Source: HXMU1420-2 sp040830545 (GTDB taxonomy: Bacteria; Pseudomonadota; Alphaproteobacteria; Rhodobacterales; Rhodobacteraceae). From it: DNA of 15,307 nucleotides. This document shows, one piece after another, positions 13,849 through 15,307 of this stretch. A program made the translations under genes and the position numbers. A model generated the notes under the pieces. It was not told the DNA's origin. It saw only the letters and a program-made list of their open reading frames with translations, and ran no database searches. Location of the stretch: positions 1 through 15,307 of the forward strand of contig JBFOMB010000141.1 of assembly GCA_040830545.1 (NCBI GenBank), read 5' to 3'. The number at the start of each line of letters is the position of its first letter. Positions within the stretch are counted from its first letter, which is position 1.

Positions 13849-15122
13849 TACACAGCCTCCGGAATGTGGTTTGCCGTTTCCCAGGCCGCCTTGAACGCGG
13901 GCGCGTTGCGTCTGGCCAGACCAATGCCGATCACGGCAACGGCCAGGGCCACCACCCACGGCAACACATCATGGGTCGAGAAGTCGATCCAGAACAGCGT
14001 CATATCGTGTTCCCCCTCGGCCCCCGATCGGACGTGAAAGATCATTTCCACCAGCGAGGCGATGCCAAGCACACCGATGATCGCCGGCAGAACGCAGGTC
14101 AGGTAAGGCACGACCAACATCCCTAATCGCCCCATCTTGGCCGCTGGCGCATGGGCCATGATGATCCCCGACAGACCGAAGGGGAAAAACATAACAACGC
14201 CCACAAACACCACACCCAGATACAGTTCCCACAGGTGGGTTTGCAGGCCCAGGACGGTTTGAAGCAGCGTGAATACGATGGCCCCGATGATCGGGCCCCA
14301 GAAGAACGCAACGCCCCCCAGGAAGGTGATCAGCAGGATCGCGCCAGACGCCGCCACGTTGAGGTCAGTTTCTGTGGCAATCTCAAACAGGATGGCCGAC
14401 AGGCCGCCAGCCACACCACAGAAGAAACCTGACACGGCAAAGCTGACAAACCGGACCCAGCGCGCGGAATATCCTAGGAACTGCGCCCGTTCCGGATTGT
14501 CGCGCACCGCGTTGGCCATGCGGCCCACTGGGGTGCGCGAGAACAGGAACATCAGCACGGTCGAGATGAACAGCCAGATGGCGACCAGATAGTAGACCTC
14601 GATATTCGAGATGAATTCGATCCCCAGAACCGGCAGGCCTTCGTCGCGATAACCCGAAATGCCCTCTTCCCCGCCGAAGAACACGGTGACGATCAGCACC
14701 AGCGCGGCGAACAGTTCACCAATTCCCAGCGAGATCATGGCAAACACCGTGCCCGCACTGCGGGTCGAGAAACTGCCAATGATCAGCGCAAAGCCCAAGC
14801 CGAACATCCCGCCGATGAGTGGCAACAGCGGCAGCGGCAAGTACTCGAAGAAGTTCGCGTTCATCACGTGCAGGCACATGAAGGACCCAAGGCCCATGTA
14901 TACCGCGTGACCAAAGCTCAGCATCCCGCCCTGCCCCAACAGCATGTTGTAGGCCAGGGCAAACACCATGGTGATGCCCATTTGGCTGAGAATAGTCAGC
15001 TGGCTGCGCGATCCCAGGAAGATCGGCAGGACCAGCAGAACGATGGCGGCGATGATCCAGGGCATGAGCGCCCGGACGGACGTCCCCCCGGCAGTGCGGG
15101 TATTTGTGGCTGCAGTGCTCAT
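13848..15122 (-). CDS. livM: Branched-chain-amino-acid-type ABC transporter permease LivM, extended C-terminus
   Basis: This inner-membrane permease has 424 residues, against roughly 300-350 for many LivM proteins. About nine to eleven hydrophobic segments can be picked out by eye, for example near 20-36, 43-62, 97-117, 125-148, 177-195, 225-246, 259-289 and 300-322. LSFGHAVYMGLG (69-80) is the family signature, and the cytoplasmic loop RTPVGRMANAVRDNPERA (196-213) contacts the ATPases. The unusual part is residues 325-424, which add two more hydrophobic stretches (about 334-357 and 386-403) joined by a polar segment, EMIFHVRSGAEGEHD. The start overlaps the livH stop (ATGA); the ribosome binding site is weak, consistent with coupled translation. 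Confidence 0.92.
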   Translation of the reverse strand: MSTAATNTRTAGGTSVRALMPWIIAAIVLLVLPIFLGSRSQLTILSQMGITMVFALAYNMLLGQGGMLSFGHAVYMGLGSFMCLHVMNANFFEYLPLPLLPLIGGMFGLGFALIIGSFSTRSAGTVFAMISLGIGELFAALVLIVTVFFGGEEGISGYRDEGLPVLGIEFISNIEVYYLVAIWLFISTVLMFLFSRTPVGRMANAVRDNPERAQFLGYSARWVRFVSFAVSGFFCGVAGGLSAILFEIATETDLNVAASGAILLITFLGGVAFFWGPIIGAIVFTLLQTVLGLQTHLWELYLGVVFVGVVMFFPFGLSGIIMAHAPAAKMGRLGMLVVPYLTCVLPAIIGVLGIASLVEMIFHVRSGAEGEHDMTLFWIDFSTHDVLPWVVALAVAVIGIGLARRNAPAFKAAWETANHIPEAV

Positions 15123-15307
15123 GCTTCACGTTTCCCCATCAGGCCTTGCGGACGGACCACAAGGATCAAAACCATCAGGATATAGGGCAGGATCGGCCCA
15201 ATCTGTGGCAGAGTCAGCGTCCAGAGATCACGCAGGGTGCTGTCCCAGATGATCGCAGGCTCTTCCAACCCGATGGCCAGCAGGATGGTTTTGAATTCGA
15301 AGTTGTA
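15119..15307 (-). CDS. livH: Branched-chain-amino-acid-type ABC transporter permease LivH, C-terminal fragment
   Basis: The minus-strand frame is open from the window edge to a TGA at 15121-15119 and gives the last 62 residues. They include a hydrophobic segment (ILPYILMVLILVV) followed by RPQGLMGKREA. The RPQGL(F/M)G ending is the typical C-terminus of LivH permeases, just after the last membrane helix. The ATG of livM overlaps the stop, so livH, livM, livG and livF form one unit. The rest of livH, and any periplasmic binding protein gene, lie beyond the window. Confidence 0.9.
   Translation of the reverse strand, partial: YNFEFKTILLAIGLEEPAIIWDSTLRDLWTLTLPQIGPILPYILMVLILVVRPQGLMGKREA

Noticed and set aside
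13849..13959. Upstream extension of livG
   Set aside because: It is inside livM in another frame; the ATG at 13848 has a GGAGG and a TAATG junction.

Overview
This 15.3 kb window is GC-rich, tightly packed bacterial DNA. It most likely comes from an alphaproteobacterium of the Rhodobacteraceae/Roseobacter type. The reasons are the protein styles, the full AAAGGAGGT-type ribosome binding site, the palindrome reading gtcccgga-N5-tccgggac, and a gene-end tail (ggagtatttggacaaagatg) that I recall from roseobacter genomes. The taxonomic call is inference. I see no phage, transposase, CRISPR, rRNA or tRNA, and no regulator gene. No stretch over 300 bases lacks a gene; the longest gap is 12114-12391.

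Layout. (1) Positions 1-3934, plus strand: an acyl-CoA oxidation operon. It holds the C-terminal tail of a FadB/FadJ-type 3-hydroxyacyl-CoA dehydrogenase, an enoyl-CoA hydratase with both catalytic glutamates, an ACAD10/11-like acyl-CoA dehydrogenase, and two classical SDR dehydrogenases whose sequences predict different cofactors. (2) Positions 3935-4021: a convergent gap with two GC hairpins and a repeat-like tail. (3) Positions 4022-10615, minus strand: six genes whose ends all overlap. In transcription order they are an isomerase-like crotonase, a second crotonase with a Glu-to-His active-site change, a class C beta-lactamase-fold serine hydrolase, an acetoacetyl-CoA synthetase, a TesB thioesterase and an amidohydrolase_2 hydrolase. 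(4) Positions 10616-10761: a divergent control region with a 10-bp perfect palindrome. (5) Positions 10762-12113, plus strand: a glutathione S-transferase overlapping an SDR whose catalytic Tyr is Phe. (6) Positions 12114-12391: a gap rich in inverted repeats. (7) Positions 12392-15307, minus strand: a branched-chain-amino-acid-type (HAAT) ABC transporter, livH(partial)-livM-livG-livF. LivF has Arg in place of the Walker A Lys, and LivM has a long C-terminal extension.

How the parts may work together (inference). The cluster looks like a locus for taking up and breaking down a carboxylic acid. A HAAT-type importer could bring in the acid or amide. Hydrolases (beta-lactamase fold, amidohydrolase_2) could open an ester or lactone. 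Acyl-CoA dehydrogenase, hydratase/isomerase and SDR steps would process the CoA thioester, acetoacetyl-CoA synthetase would rescue acetoacetate, and TesB would release CoA from stalled intermediates. The substrate cannot be read from the sequence. Most individual genes belong to known families. The points most worth attention are the residue-level departures in crotonases, SDR, ACAD and LivF, and the unusually continuous translational coupling.
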